From positions 124,001 to 188,000 of the forward strand of contig QQUJ01000010.1 of assembly GCA_008501635.1 (NCBI GenBank): a stretch of DNA of 64,000 nucleotides, read 5' to 3'. Source of the DNA: Pseudomonadota bacterium (GTDB lineage: Bacteria > Pseudomonadota > Gammaproteobacteria > QQUJ01). Made by a program: the position numbers and the translations under genes. Below, one piece after another: positions 52,415-61,465 of the stretch (the first letter of the stretch is position 1; each line of letters starts with the position of its first letter). The notes beneath the pieces are model-generated. The model saw only the letters and a list, made by a program, of their open reading frames with translations. It ran no database searches and was not told the DNA's origin.

Positions 52415-53299
52415 CTACGGTCCGTTATAGCGCACTGTGCCGTGACCGCTCAGGTCATAGCCGCCCAGCTCCTCGGCCTTGCGCCGGAAGGCGGATCTTC
52501 TGGTGAAGGTGTCGAGCAGCTGTAGCGGCGGTTCGAACCAGCAGCGCCGCCAGACCAGCAGATCGTAACGCTCGCGCGCCAGGGGCAGGTAGTCGAGCCG
52601 GAACTGACGCGCCATGCTGGAGACCCCCAGTCCCACATCGGCCCGACCCTCGACCACCGCGAGTGCCACCTCGGTTTCGTTGCGCGCTGCATCGCCTGCG
52701 CGGATCAGAGCGTCACGTTCGATTCCCGCCGTGGCCAGCAGGGTCTCCAGCAAGACGTGGCTGCCCGCTTTGGTCTGGCGGAAAACGAACCGCTTGCCGG
52801 GCAGATCGGTGATGCCGCGTATCCCCAGCGGATTGCCAGGCGCGACGATCAAACCCTGTTCGCGCAGTGCCCACTCGATCAGTACCACCGGCTGATCGGG
52901 CAGGCGGTGCTGCACCGTGCCGACGTTGTAGCTCTCCGCGTCGCCTTCGATGACATGCATGCCGCCGGCAACCGCCTGACGGCGCGCGAGTCGTTCCAAT
53001 CCATCCAGCGAGCCATCGAACAATATGGCTAAACCCGAGCCCGATTCGCGCACCGCCCACTCCAGCAAGGGGTCGTGACTGCCGGCCACGATAGGTGGCG
53101 GGTCGGCGCGCAGATGCCCTGCGGCGGGTCCCTCGCTGCGCTCGCGCAGCCAGGCATCCACCAGATCACGGGGAAAGAGCCACTTGCCGGCTACCCGGGT
53201 GCAGGGGATTTCGCGCTTGGCGACGAGGTCGTAAACCTTGCGTTCACCGAGGCGCAGATACTCTGCCAATTCCGATGTCGTGAGCAGTTCCTGACTCAT
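52415..53299 (-). CDS. HTH/periplasmic-binding-like regulator of tungstate uptake
   Basis: 294 residues from the ATG at 53299, chosen since AAGGATG is well spaced from it. Residues 5-55 are an excisionase/MerR-like helix-turn-helix (HTH_17: LLTTSELAEYLRLGERKVYDLV, then TRVAGKWLFPRDLVDAWL). The rest is a PBP-like domain (PF12727 type: FRQTKAGSHVLLETLLATAGI, VEGRADVGLGV). Such proteins are one-component regulators that sense oxyanions and neighbour molybdate/tungstate transporters. It is divergent from tupBCA, so it probably controls it in response to tungstate or molybdate. Confidence 0.85.
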   Translation of the reverse strand: MSQELLTTSELAEYLRLGERKVYDLVAKREIPCTRVAGKWLFPRDLVDAWLRERSEGPAAGHLRADPPPIVAGSHDPLLEWAVRESGSGLAILFDGSLDGLERLARRQAVAGGMHVIEGDAESYNVGTVQHRLPDQPVVLIEWALREQGLIVAPGNPLGIRGITDLPGKRFVFRQTKAGSHVLLETLLATAGIERDALIRAGDAARNETEVALAVVEGRADVGLGVSSMARQFRLDYLPLARERYDLLVWRRCWFEPPLQLLDTFTRRSAFRRKAEELGGYDLSGHGTVRYNGP

Positions 53300-53433
53300 G
53301 AGTAGCATCCTTTTCCCATGGTTCTTGTGGGTTCATCCAATAATCCATGCTGCATTGTAGTGCTGATGACTGCATATATTACCGCGACTTGCATTTTTTG
53401 GGAACGCAGCGTTAATTAGTCAGGCATCTGCAC

Positions 53434-53449
53434 TGTTTGAGTTCAAACA
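53434..53449 (+). promoter_or_regulatory. Palindromic operator at tupB start
   Basis: Perfect 7-2-7 inverted repeat TGTTTGA-GT-TCAAACA ending 6 bases before the tupB ATG. It replaces a normal ribosome site. A likely binding site of the divergent regulator, or a stem that hides the start. Confidence 0.6.
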
Positions 53450-53455
53450 ATTCCT

Positions 53456-54160
53456 ATGGAATCCAGCAGTAACGCCTTCAATGTCGCCTTTCAGATGATC
53501 TGGACTCTGGATCCGGATTTTCTGGAGATCGTTGGCCTTTCGTTGCGGGTCAGTCTGACGGCAGTGGTGCTGGCGACGCTGATCGCATTGCCGCTGGGTG
53601 CGGCGCTGGCGCTGTGGCGGTTCCCTGGCCGTGGTGCGGTGGTGATCGTGCTCAATGCGTTGATGGGGCTCCCTCCGGTGGTGGCGGGATTGATGATCTA
53701 CCTGCTGCTGTCGCGTGCCGGACCGCTGGGCAGTTGGGGTCTGTTGTACACGCCCACGGCGATGATCATCGTCCAATGCCTGTTGGTGACACCGATCATC
53801 GCGGCCCTCACGCGCCAGGTGATCGCTGACCTGCATGAAGAGTATCGGGAACAGCTGGGGTCCCTGAATGTTAGTGCGCTGCGTGCGGTTCCGACGTTGC
53901 TCTGGGACGGGCGCTTCAGCCTGCTGACCGGGGTGCTGGCGGGATTTGGCCGCGCCACCGCCGAGGTGGGGGCGGTCATCATCGTCGGCGGCAACATCAA
54001 TCATGTGACCCGGGTCATGACCACCACCATTGCTCTCGAGACCAGCAAAGGGAATCTGGCGCTGGCGGTGGGTCTGGGTGTGGTGCTGCTGTTGCTGGCG
54101 GTGGCGGTGACCGCAGCCCTGACCGGGGTACAGAATCTGGCACGGCGTTATCAGGGATGA
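53456..54160 (+). CDS. tupB: Tungstate ABC transporter permease
   Basis: 234 residues with about five or six membrane helices. The EAA-like loop is VGGNINHVTRVMTTTIALETSKG, and LNALMGLPPVVAGLMIYLLLSRAGPLG matches TupB/WtpB-type permeases. It imports oxyanion from TupA through the inner membrane, driven by TupC. Its start is directly after a perfect palindrome with no ribosome site. It overlaps tupC by 4 bases. Confidence 0.9.
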   Translation: MESSSNAFNVAFQMIWTLDPDFLEIVGLSLRVSLTAVVLATLIALPLGAALALWRFPGRGAVVIVLNALMGLPPVVAGLMIYLLLSRAGPLGSWGLLYTPTAMIIVQCLLVTPIIAALTRQVIADLHEEYREQLGSLNVSALRAVPTLLWDGRFSLLTGVLAGFGRATAEVGAVIIVGGNINHVTRVMTTTIALETSKGNLALAVGLGVVLLLLAVAVTAALTGVQNLARRYQG

Positions 54161-54927
54161 CGGTGCGCCCCAAGATCCTCGATTTTCAGCGTTCGATCGG
54201 CGAGGGAGCGCGCGATCCGATTTTGCCGTTACGACTCGAAGCGGTCGGTTTTGAATCGAATGGCAACACGCTGCTCGATGACATCAACCTGCAACTGGAT
54301 GCCGGCGCCCGGACCGTGGTGCTGGGACCCAACGGTGCCGGCAAGAGCCTGTTGCTGCGCATCTGTCACGGTTTGCTGCAGCCGACGCAGGGCAGGGTGC
54401 TCTGGTGCGGTGAATGTCCCGCTTCAGCGCCCCGTCTGCAGGCCTTTGTGTTTCAGCGTCCGGTCCTGCTGCGCCGTTCGGTGATTGCCAATGTCGAGTA
54501 CGCGCTTGCTATCCAGGGCGTTCCGGGTCGGGAACGCCGCGAGAGGGCCGCGGCCGCACTGCAGCGTACCGGGCTCGGTGAGATCGCGCAGCGCCCCGCG
54601 CGGGTGTTGAGCGGTGGCGAGCAGCAGCGCCTGGCATTGGCGCGCGCCTGGGCGCTGGAGCCGCGCGTGCTGTTCCTCGATGAACCCACTGCCAGCCTCG
54701 ATCCCGCGGCGACGCGCACCGTCGAGAAACTGGTGGATGCGATTCGGGCCGGCGGGACCAAGGTGGTGATGACCACACATGATCTGGGTCAGGCGCGCCG
54801 GCTGGCCGATGAGGTGATCTTTATGCACCGCGGGCAATTGTTGGAGCACACGCCCGCCAACCGATTTTTCCACAAACCACACAGCGAGACGGCCGCAGCG
54901 TTTCTGGCGGGTGACCTGCTGTGGTAA
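54157..54927 (+). CDS. tupC: Tungstate ABC transporter ATPase
   Basis: 256 residues with Walker A GPNGAGKS, signature LSGGEQQRLALARAW, Walker B VLFLDEPTASLDP, and H-loop TTHDLGQA. The short form without a TOBE/MOP domain differs from ModC and suits TupC. It overlaps tupB by 4 bases and is followed by tupA after 29 bases with GAGAGAGGAG. Confidence 0.88.
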   Translation: MTVRPKILDFQRSIGEGARDPILPLRLEAVGFESNGNTLLDDINLQLDAGARTVVLGPNGAGKSLLLRICHGLLQPTQGRVLWCGECPASAPRLQAFVFQRPVLLRRSVIANVEYALAIQGVPGRERRERAAAALQRTGLGEIAQRPARVLSGGEQQRLALARAWALEPRVLFLDEPTASLDPAATRTVEKLVDAIRAGGTKVVMTTHDLGQARRLADEVIFMHRGQLLEHTPANRFFHKPHSETAAAFLAGDLLW

Positions 54928-54956
54928 TCCAAAACCAGAGAGAGGAGAGCAGTACC

Positions 54957-55775
54957 ATGAGGTGCAGATGGGTTTCAGTTGCGGCGGGTGCGCTGCTGGC
55001 GATTGCGAGCGTGACGTCGCAGGCCGCCGATCGCTTTATCACGGTGGCGTCGACGACATCGACGCAGAACTCCGGGCTTTTCGACTACATGTTGCCCAAG
55101 TTCCAACAGCAGACGGGGATCGAGGTGCGAGTAGTGGCGGTGGGTACCGGGCAGGCGATTCGCAACGCCCGGAACGGTGATGCCGATGTGCTGTTTGTGC
55201 ATCACAAGCCCTCCGAGGAGAAGTTTGTCGCCGCGGGTTTTGGCGTCCAGCGGTTCGATGTGATGTACAACGATTTTGTTGTTATCGGGCCGAGCAGCGA
55301 TCCAGCGGCGGTGCGCGGTATGAAAGATGTCGCGGCGGCGCTGGGAAAGATCGCGGCCAGCAAAGCCGTCTTCGCCTCGCGCGGGGACGACAGCGGCACG
55401 CACAAGAAGGAGCAGTCGCTGTGGCAGCTGGCCGGTGTCGACATCAAGGCCGCGAGCGGCAGCTGGTACCGCGAGACGGGCTCGGGAATGGGGGCGACCC
55501 TCAACGCCGCCAGCGGTATGGGCGGTTATGTGTTGAGCGATCGCGCCACCTGGCTCAATTTCGGCAACAAAGGGGGATTGGAGATTCTGGTGGAAGGTGA
55601 TTCACGCTTGTTCAATCAATACGGGATCATTCTCGTCAATGCGCAGAAGCACCCGCATGTAAAAGCGGCGGATGGCCAGCAGTTCATCGACTGGGTGATT
55701 TCCGCGGCAGGGCAGAAGGTGATCGGCGATTATCAGATCAAGGGCAATCAGGCGTTTTTCCCCAATGCCCGGTAA
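54957..55775 (+). CDS. tupA: Tungstate-binding periplasmic protein
   Basis: 272 residues from ATG with strong GAGAGAGGAG site. Signal peptide about 1-24. The TupA binding motif TTSTQNSG (about 31-38) and SRGDDSGTHKKE carry the oxyanion-binding Ser/Thr residues. Gene order tupB-tupC-tupA differs from the usual A-B-C. It captures tungstate, with possible molybdate cross-binding, for TupBC. A strong terminator follows at 55984. Confidence 0.92.
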   Translation: MRCRWVSVAAGALLAIASVTSQAADRFITVASTTSTQNSGLFDYMLPKFQQQTGIEVRVVAVGTGQAIRNARNGDADVLFVHHKPSEEKFVAAGFGVQRFDVMYNDFVVIGPSSDPAAVRGMKDVAAALGKIAASKAVFASRGDDSGTHKKEQSLWQLAGVDIKAASGSWYRETGSGMGATLNAASGMGGYVLSDRATWLNFGNKGGLEILVEGDSRLFNQYGIILVNAQKHPHVKAADGQQFIDWVISAAGQKVIGDYQIKGNQAFFPNAR

Positions 55776-55843
55776 ACGTGATGCCGAGAGTAGTTGGCGC
55801 GGAAAAACCGCGCCCGCAATCAGCTCAGGAGGACCATAAAGAG

Positions 55844-55957
55844 TTGACGCGCGGTGCCGCGAACCCCGGGGTCATCATCGGGGTGGTACCTGCAGAGGTC
55901 GGCGGCTCGCGCGGGATGGTGCGGTTGTCTCAAATCGGTTTCTCACTCTCCGGGTAA
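55844..55957 (+). CDS. Possible 37-residue small protein after tupA
   Basis: TTG start with AGGAGG 11 bases upstream and stop at 55955-55957, between tupA and the terminator. The peptide is GVIIGVVPAEVGG-like, without clear signal. Low support. Confidence 0.2.
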   Translation: MTRGAANPGVIIGVVPAEVGGSRGMVRLSQIGFSLSG

Positions 55958-55983
55958 GCCCGACTGCTCGGGGTGACGGTTGA

Positions 55984-56011
55984 GCGGTGTCATCGGACAC
56001 CGCTTTTTTTT
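55984..56011 (+). terminator. Terminator of tupBCA
   Basis: 8-bp perfect stem GCGGTGTC with GACACCGC (55984-55991, 55996-56003), ATCG loop, and eight Ts. Confidence 0.9.
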
Positions 56012-56040
56012 CGCCGTTCCGTCCGGTGACCGGCAGCCCC

Positions 56041-56523
56041 CTACAACCGCTCGAATCGCCCGGCGTCGATATTCTTGCGCGCCTTGCCCGGTTCGAAGAC
56101 CTCCCCGTTCATGGTGACGTACGCCCCCGGCGGCAGCAGCTGGACTGCGGCGAGCGCAAAGCCGATGTTGAAGATGGCATCACTGGAGTGAAACCGGGCC
56201 GGCTGCATGGCGCCGGTCAGCACCATGGTTTTATCAGGGATCTGCCGCAGCGCTTCAGCCGTCAACAGCATGGTATCGGTGCCGTGCGTGATCAGAATGC
56301 GCTTGGCGGGTTCTCTGCGTACCGCCTCCACGACGATCTGACGATCCGCGTCGGTCATCTCCAGGCTGTCTTTGCGCATCAACGAGGTAACCGAGCAGTC
56401 GAGGGTGAAGCGTGCCTCTGCAAGCAACCGGGTAATCTGCGGATCGCCGATCTGATAAGTGCTCTTGGCGTCGAAGTAGATTTTGTCGATGGTGCCGCCG
56501 GTGGTGAAGATCTTGATGGTCAT
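56041..56523 (-). CDS. Asparaginase N-terminal-domain protein (short form)
   Basis: 160 residues, half of an L-asparaginase (about 330). It retains both threonine motifs: TTGGTIDK near 7-14 and THGTDTM near 79-85, plus TGAMQPARF near 102. The C-terminal domain that completes the active site is missing; the stop is a clean terminator-side stop. Short single-domain forms exist in the databases as asparaginase domain-containing protein. It may be a fragment that dimerises or lost amidase activity. Confidence 0.85.
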   Translation of the reverse strand: MTIKIFTTGGTIDKIYFDAKSTYQIGDPQITRLLAEARFTLDCSVTSLMRKDSLEMTDADRQIVVEAVRREPAKRILITHGTDTMLLTAEALRQIPDKTMVLTGAMQPARFHSSDAIFNIGFALAAVQLLPPGAYVTMNGEVFEPGKARKNIDAGRFERL

Positions 56524-56879
56524 TCCCGTTTTCTCATGGTGCTTCGTGCCCTGGAAGGCACGAGTATAGCGCTGTGCAGGACCCGGGATTGGACTGACCT
56601 AGTGCAACGCAACATCAAAAGGGGTTGCAAATTCGATGATGGGTCACTTTAATTTGAACGTTCGTTTGAACTGCCCGGATAGTCATCACGTCGATCTTCA
56701 CAACCCGAAAAAGAACAAACTGGAACCCCCGAATCCTGAGATTTCCCAAGACAGAGCAAGACATTAGCCGTTGTTCGTCTTTAATTAAGCGTACGGTGGT
56801 CCGGTTTTCTTGGTTACCGACCGATGAAAGAGGCAATTCCCCAAAATCAACCGAAGAGCAATGTAAGGAGCAGAGGGAT
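56524..56879. other. Regulatory region of amino-acid ABC operon
   Basis: 356 bases. A CGTGCC/GGCACG hairpin lies at 56547-56564. The promoter at 56625-56653 and an inverted repeat TGCAAC/GTTGCA (56603-56608, 56624-56629) overlap; GAACGTTC palindrome occurs at 56656-56663 within two TTTGAAC copies. The leader to aapJ is about 220 bases with no gene. Confidence 0.5.
56625..56653 (+). promoter_or_regulatory. Candidate promoter of the amino-acid ABC operon
   Basis: TTGCAA (56625-56630) and TTTAAT (56648-56653) with exactly 17 bases between. The -10 differs from consensus at one base. Confidence 0.6.
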
Positions 56880-57902
56880 ATGAAACGTACCTCCATTTTT
56901 GTAGCCGCAGCGGCAGCTGCCGGTTTGTTGGCAATGAGCCAGGCACAGGCGGGCGCCACTGTGGACAACGTCAAGAAGAAGGGTTTTGTTCAGTGTGGCG
57001 TGAGTACCGGGCTGCCGGGATTCTCGACGGCCGACGAAAAGGGTAACTGGAACGGTATCGATGTCGATGTGTGCCGTGCCGTTGCCGCAGCCGTATTTGG
57101 CGATTCCGAACGCGTCAAATACAGCCCCTTGACCGCGAAAGAGCGCTTTACTGCGCTGCAGTCGGGTGAGATCGACATGCTGTCGCGCAATACCACATGG
57201 ACAATCACCCGCGATACCAACCTGGGCTTGAACTTTACCGGCGTCACCTACTACGACGGTCAGGGCTACATGGTCACCAAGAAGCTGGGTGTGAAGAGCG
57301 CGTTGGAGTTGGACGGCGCTTCGGTCTGTATCCAGGCCGGCACCACCACCGAGCTGAACCTCGCCGACCACTTCCGCGCCAACAATATGAAGTATCAGCC
57401 GATCACCTACGATTCCTCCGACGAGACCGTCAAGGGTTTCGAATCAGGGCGTTGCGACGTGCTGACCTCCGACCAGTCGCAACTCTACGCGCTGCGCATC
57501 AAGCTGTCCGACCCCAGCAGCGCCTTCGTGCTGCCCGAAATCATCTCCAAGGAGCCTCTGGGACCGGTAGTGCGTCAGGGCGATGACGAGTGGTTCAACA
57601 TTGTGCGCTGGGCGCTGTTTGCACAGATCAACGCCGAAGAGATGGGTGTGACCTCTGATAATGTCGATAAGATGATGGAGAGCAGCGACCCTAACATTCG
57701 CCGGCTGCTGGGGCTGGAAGGCATCAAGGGTGAAGGGCTGAAGCTATCCGACAAGTGGGCTTACTACATCATCAAGCAGGTCGGTAACTACGGCGAGATG
57801 TTCGAGCGCAATGTCGGCAAGGGCAGCCCGCTGGGCATCGCCCGTGGCCAGAACGCCCTGTGGAACAAGGGTGGACTGCAGTACGCACCGCCGATTCGTT
57901 AA
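56880..57902 (+). CDS. aapJ: General L-amino-acid ABC transporter, binding protein
   Basis: 340 residues from ATG with AAGGAGCAGAGGG upstream. Signal peptide about 1-24 (AMSQAQA). FVQCGVSTGLPGFSTADEKGNW and VDVCRAVAAAVFGD are AapJ landmarks, and a disulphide-capable cysteine pair is present in the mature protein. It captures a broad range of L-amino acids in the periplasm. A perfect 12-bp hairpin separates it from the permeases. Confidence 0.93.
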   Translation: MKRTSIFVAAAAAAGLLAMSQAQAGATVDNVKKKGFVQCGVSTGLPGFSTADEKGNWNGIDVDVCRAVAAAVFGDSERVKYSPLTAKERFTALQSGEIDMLSRNTTWTITRDTNLGLNFTGVTYYDGQGYMVTKKLGVKSALELDGASVCIQAGTTTELNLADHFRANNMKYQPITYDSSDETVKGFESGRCDVLTSDQSQLYALRIKLSDPSSAFVLPEIISKEPLGPVVRQGDDEWFNIVRWALFAQINAEEMGVTSDNVDKMMESSDPNIRRLLGLEGIKGEGLKLSDKWAYYIIKQVGNYGEMFERNVGKGSPLGIARGQNALWNKGGLQYAPPIR

Positions 57903-57942
57903 GCGTTGTTGATGGGTCGAAATACGCGACCCTGTGACAGAT

Positions 57943-57974
57943 TACCCGGGGCGCTGCTGAGCGCGCCCCGGGTA
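57943..57974 (+). terminator. 12-bp hairpin between aapJ and aapQ
   Basis: TACCCGGGGCGC (57943-57954) and its exact inverse (57963-57974) around an 8-base loop, followed only by TCTTCT. Likely an attenuator or mRNA-stabilising stem giving more binding protein than permease. Confidence 0.75.
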
Positions 57975-58014
57975 TCTTCTCGCGTCACCGCAATGAGGGA
58001 TTCGAGTCCTCGCC

Positions 58015-59205
58015 ATGGCAGATGAACAAAAAGTCGGGGAGCTGCCCAGCAAGCCACCCCTGTGGACCGATCCGAAGTTCCGGGCAATCGCCTTTCAGGT
58101 CATCATCAGCGCCGCGCTTGCCCTGTTTATTGTCTATATCGTGCGCAACACGCTTCACAACATGGAGCTGCGCGGTATAGCGACCGGTTTCGGATTTCTT
58201 TCCAATGAGGCGGGATTTGGGGTCCTGCAATCGCTCATCGACTACGATGAGACGTACTCCTATGGGCGTACCTTTCTGGTCGGGTTGCTCAATACCCTGT
58301 TGGTTTCTGCGCTCGGCATATTCTTCGCTACGCTGCTGGGATTCATCATGGGTGTGGCGCGTCTGTCGACCAACTGGCTCATCGCGCGTATCGCCGCGAC
58401 CTATATCGAGATATTCCGCAACATCCCGCTGCTGCTGCAGATCTTCTTCTGGTACTTCGCCGTCGGCATCAATCTTCCCCATCCGCGTCAGAGCATCGCA
58501 CTCAGCGATGTTGCTTTTCTCAGCAACCGGGGCATCTACATTCCACGACCCGTACAGGGCGAGCTCTTCTGGCTGACGCTGCTGGCCGTAGCGACGGCGA
58601 TAGTCGCGGTGATCGTAGTGGCAAAATGGGCACGTAAACGTCAGGAGCAGACCGGGCAGTTGTTCCATACTTTTTATGTATCGCTGGCGATACTCATCGG
58701 CTTGCCGGGGGCGGTGTTTCTCATAACCGGGTCGCCACTGTCGTGGGAGTACCCGGAGCTCAAGGGTTTCAACTTCAGCGGTGGTATTGCGATCATCCCG
58801 GAACTCTTCTCGCTGGTGTTGGCGCTGACGGTTTACACCGGAACCTTTATCGCCGAAACGGTGCGATCGGGTATCCAGGCGGTCTCGCACGGACAAACCG
58901 AAGCGGCCCGAGCGTTGGGACTGCGTGAGTCCTGGACGCTGCGCCTGATCATCATTCCGCAGGCGATGCGGGTGATCATTCCGCCACTCACCAGTCAGTA
59001 TCTCAATCTCACCAAAAACTCATCGCTTGCTGCAGCGGTTGGGTATCCCGATCTGGTGGCGGTGTTCGCGGGCACGACACTCAATCAGACCGGACAGGCG
59101 GTGGAGATCATCGCCATGACCATGGCGGTCTATCTCACCATCAGTCTGGTGATCTCAATGTTCATGAACTGGTACAACGCCAAGATGGCGTTGCGGGAGC
59201 GCTGA
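58015..59205 (+). CDS. aapQ: General L-amino-acid ABC transporter permease Q
   Basis: 396 residues with about eight membrane helices. The EAA loop is HGQTEAARALGLRESWTLRLI, the usual ABC permease contact. The long first half with FGFLSNEAGFG and later SNRGIYIPRP is the AapQ extension compared with simple HisQ. It pairs with AapM in the inner membrane. Its stop is 3 bases before aapM. Confidence 0.93.
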   Translation: MADEQKVGELPSKPPLWTDPKFRAIAFQVIISAALALFIVYIVRNTLHNMELRGIATGFGFLSNEAGFGVLQSLIDYDETYSYGRTFLVGLLNTLLVSALGIFFATLLGFIMGVARLSTNWLIARIAATYIEIFRNIPLLLQIFFWYFAVGINLPHPRQSIALSDVAFLSNRGIYIPRPVQGELFWLTLLAVATAIVAVIVVAKWARKRQEQTGQLFHTFYVSLAILIGLPGAVFLITGSPLSWEYPELKGFNFSGGIAIIPELFSLVLALTVYTGTFIAETVRSGIQAVSHGQTEAARALGLRESWTLRLIIIPQAMRVIIPPLTSQYLNLTKNSSLAAAVGYPDLVAVFAGTTLNQTGQAVEIIAMTMAVYLTISLVISMFMNWYNAKMALRER

Positions 59206-59208
59206 GCC

Positions 59209-60312
59209 ATGACTGACTTCAAGCCGCATCCTGATCTGCCGCCACCGATCACAGAGGTGGGTGTGATCGGCTGGTTGCGCCGCAATCTCTTCTCGGATTG
59301 GCTCAACACGGGTTTGACGTTACTGGCCATTTACCTGATCTACATCATGATCCCGCCCCTGCTCGATTGGGCGCTGATCAAGGCCGACTGGGTGGGCGAC
59401 AGCCGCGAAGCGTGTAATAGCGGTGGCGCATGCTGGGTGTTTGTCAACGTACGTTTCAATACCTTCATGTACGGCTTCTACCCCGAGGCTGAACAGTGGC
59501 GAGTGAATCTGGTCTACGGCTCGCTCTTTCTGTTGATGATTCCGCTGTTTCTCAAACAGTTTGTCTACAAGGTCTGGCTGGGCGGATTCATTCTCTTTGT
59601 GTTCCCCATCCTCGCTTTCGTGTTGCTCGGGGGTGGTGTGTTCGGGCTGGAACCCATCGAAACGACCAAGTGGGGCGGCTTGACGCTGACACTGATCCTG
59701 GCCGGCATCGGTTGTGTCGCAGCATTGCCGCTGGGTGTGGTGCTGGCTCTCGGGCGACGCGCGACCAATATGCCGATCGTCAAATCGATCTGCGTCGTGT
59801 TCATCGAGTTCTGGCGCGGCGTGCCTTTGATCACCGTGCTCTTCATGTCCTCGGTGATGCTGCCGCTCTTCCTCCCCGAGGGGGTGACCTTCGACAAACT
59901 GATGCGCGCGCTGATCGGCATTACGCTGTTCCAGTCGGCCTATATGGCCGAGGTGGTGCGCGGTGGTCTGCAGGCGATTCCCAGCGGGCAGTACGAAGCC
60001 GCCGATGCGATGGGGTTCGGTTATTGGAAAAAAATGGGGCTGATCATCCTGCCGCAGGCGTTGAAGATTGTCATACCGGGCATCGTAAACACCTTTATCG
60101 CGCTCTTCAAAGACACCACGCTGGTGCTGATCATTGGCCTCCTGGAACTGCTCGGCATGGTTCAGAACGCACTCAACGATCCCAACTGGTTGGGCTACTC
60201 CACCGAGGGGTATGTCTTCACCGCACTGATGTTCTGGATCTTCTGTTTCGGCATGTCGCGCTACAGTCAGCAACTGGAACGCAAACTGCACACCGGCCAC
60301 AAGCGCCGCTAG
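59209..60312 (+). CDS. aapM: General L-amino-acid ABC transporter permease M
   Basis: 367 residues; the EAA loop SGQYEAADAMGFGYWKKMGLI is intact, and EFWRGVPLITVLFMSSVMLPLF is a classic segment. AGCC-ATG follows the aapQ stop directly. It completes the heterodimer with AapQ. Confidence 0.93.
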   Translation: MTDFKPHPDLPPPITEVGVIGWLRRNLFSDWLNTGLTLLAIYLIYIMIPPLLDWALIKADWVGDSREACNSGGACWVFVNVRFNTFMYGFYPEAEQWRVNLVYGSLFLLMIPLFLKQFVYKVWLGGFILFVFPILAFVLLGGGVFGLEPIETTKWGGLTLTLILAGIGCVAALPLGVVLALGRRATNMPIVKSICVVFIEFWRGVPLITVLFMSSVMLPLFLPEGVTFDKLMRALIGITLFQSAYMAEVVRGGLQAIPSGQYEAADAMGFGYWKKMGLIILPQALKIVIPGIVNTFIALFKDTTLVLIIGLLELLGMVQNALNDPNWLGYSTEGYVFTALMFWIFCFGMSRYSQQLERKLHTGHKRR

Positions 60313-60334
60313 TTTATAGAGTACGGAGTCCACC

Positions 60335-61114
60335 ATGACGGAAACCGCATCGGATAGAACACCCAGCGCTGCCTCAACGGAGCTGATGATCGAACTGCGT
60401 GGCATGCACAAGTGGTACGACAAGTTCCATGTGCTGAAAGATATCAACCTGACGGTCACCAAAGGTGAACGTATTGTGATCTGCGGCCCTTCGGGATCGG
60501 GTAAATCGACCATGATCCGCTGTATCAACCGGCTGGAGGAGCATCAGCGCGGACAGATCTTCGTCGACGGCGTCGAGTTGACCGGCGACCTCAAACACGT
60601 CGAGCAGATCCGCAAGGAAGTCGGCATGGTGTTCCAGCATTTCAACCTGTTTCCACATCTCACCGTGCTCGAGAACTGCGCCCTGGCGCCGATCTGGGTG
60701 CGCAAGACGCCGCGCCGGGAAGCCGAAGAACTTGCCATGCAGTACCTGGAGCGGGTGAAGATACCCGAGCAGGCGAAGAAGTATCCCGGCCAGCTTTCGG
60801 GTGGTCAGCAGCAGCGTGTGGCGATCGCCCGCAGTCTCTGTATGAGTCCCAAGATCATGCTCTTCGACGAACCCACCTCGGCACTCGATCCCGAGATGAT
60901 CAAGGAGGTGCTGGATGTCATGGTCGAACTGGCGGGTACCGGCATGACTATGCTGTGCGTCACTCACGAGATGGGGTTTGCCAAAACGGTCGCCGACCGG
61001 GTGATCTTCATGGATGGCGGCGAGATCATCGAGGAGAACGAACCTCACGAGTTCTTCAACAATCCGCAAAACGACAGAACCAAGCTCTTCTTAAGTCAGA
61101 TTCTGGAGCATTGA
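60335..61114 (+). CDS. aapP: Amino-acid ABC transporter ATPase
   Basis: 259 residues. Walker [10 protein letters not shown], signature [15 protein letters not shown], Walker [14 protein letters not shown] and H-loop [15 protein letters not shown] are intact. It resembles GlnQ/AapP-type ATPases that power polar amino-acid uptake. It is the last gene of the operon and a terminator follows 32 bases later. Confidence 0.94.
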   Translation: MTETASDRTPSAASTELMIELRGMHKWYDKFHVLKDINLTVTKGERIVICGPSGSGKSTMIRCINRLEEHQRGQIFVDGVELTGDLKHVEQIRKEVGMVFQHFNLFPHLTVLENCALAPIWVRKTPRREAEELAMQYLERVKIPEQAKKYPGQLSGGQQQRVAIARSLCMSPKIMLFDEPTSALDPEMIKEVLDVMVELAGTGMTMLCVTHEMGFAKTVADRVIFMDGGEIIEENEPHEFFNNPQNDRTKLFLSQILEH

Positions 61115-61146
61115 CCCGCCCTCCCCGCACCCACGCAACAGCCACC

Positions 61147-61174
61147 AGAGAGGCCCTTCGGGGCCTCTCTTTTT
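61147..61174 (+). terminator. Terminator of aap operon
   Basis: AGAGAGGCCC (61147-61156), TTCG loop, GGGCCTCTCT (61161-61170), then TTTT. Confidence 0.92.
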
Positions 61175-61465
61175 GTGCCTCCGGAAACACCGTCGGGAGG
61201 TGCGTGACGGGTGAGCCAGGCTTTTCAAGCCAAGAGCAATACCTGCCTATAGCGCAGGGTAATATGCTTATGGCGAAAAAATAGAGATCGGCAGACTAAG
61301 GAATTGGCGGCACCGGCCGATGCATGGAACGCGGTGCAGCCAACTACGTGGCAATAAGCTGCGACCGGCGCGATCCGTTGAATTCAGTGAGCGAAATGCG
61401 GCATGAGACCGCTCGTTTCAGCCGGGCGCCAATGTGCGAATTTAAACCTTGATAGGGGAGTCTTC
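61175..61465. other. Intergenic region before rhodanese gene
   Basis: About 290 bases with no gene. I saw no clear promoter or named RNA; GGCACCGGCC with GGCCG-type GC repeats near 61311 may fold locally. Confidence 0.3.

Noticed and set aside
55776-55983. Possible molybdate or tungstate riboswitch
   Set aside because: It is downstream of tupA and lacks the conserved Moco-RNA features; only a simple GGCGCGG/CCGCGCC stem is present.
56590-56660. Sigma-54 promoter before the amino-acid ABC operon
   Set aside because: The GG/GC -24/-12 pattern is absent; a sigma-70 type promoter fits better.
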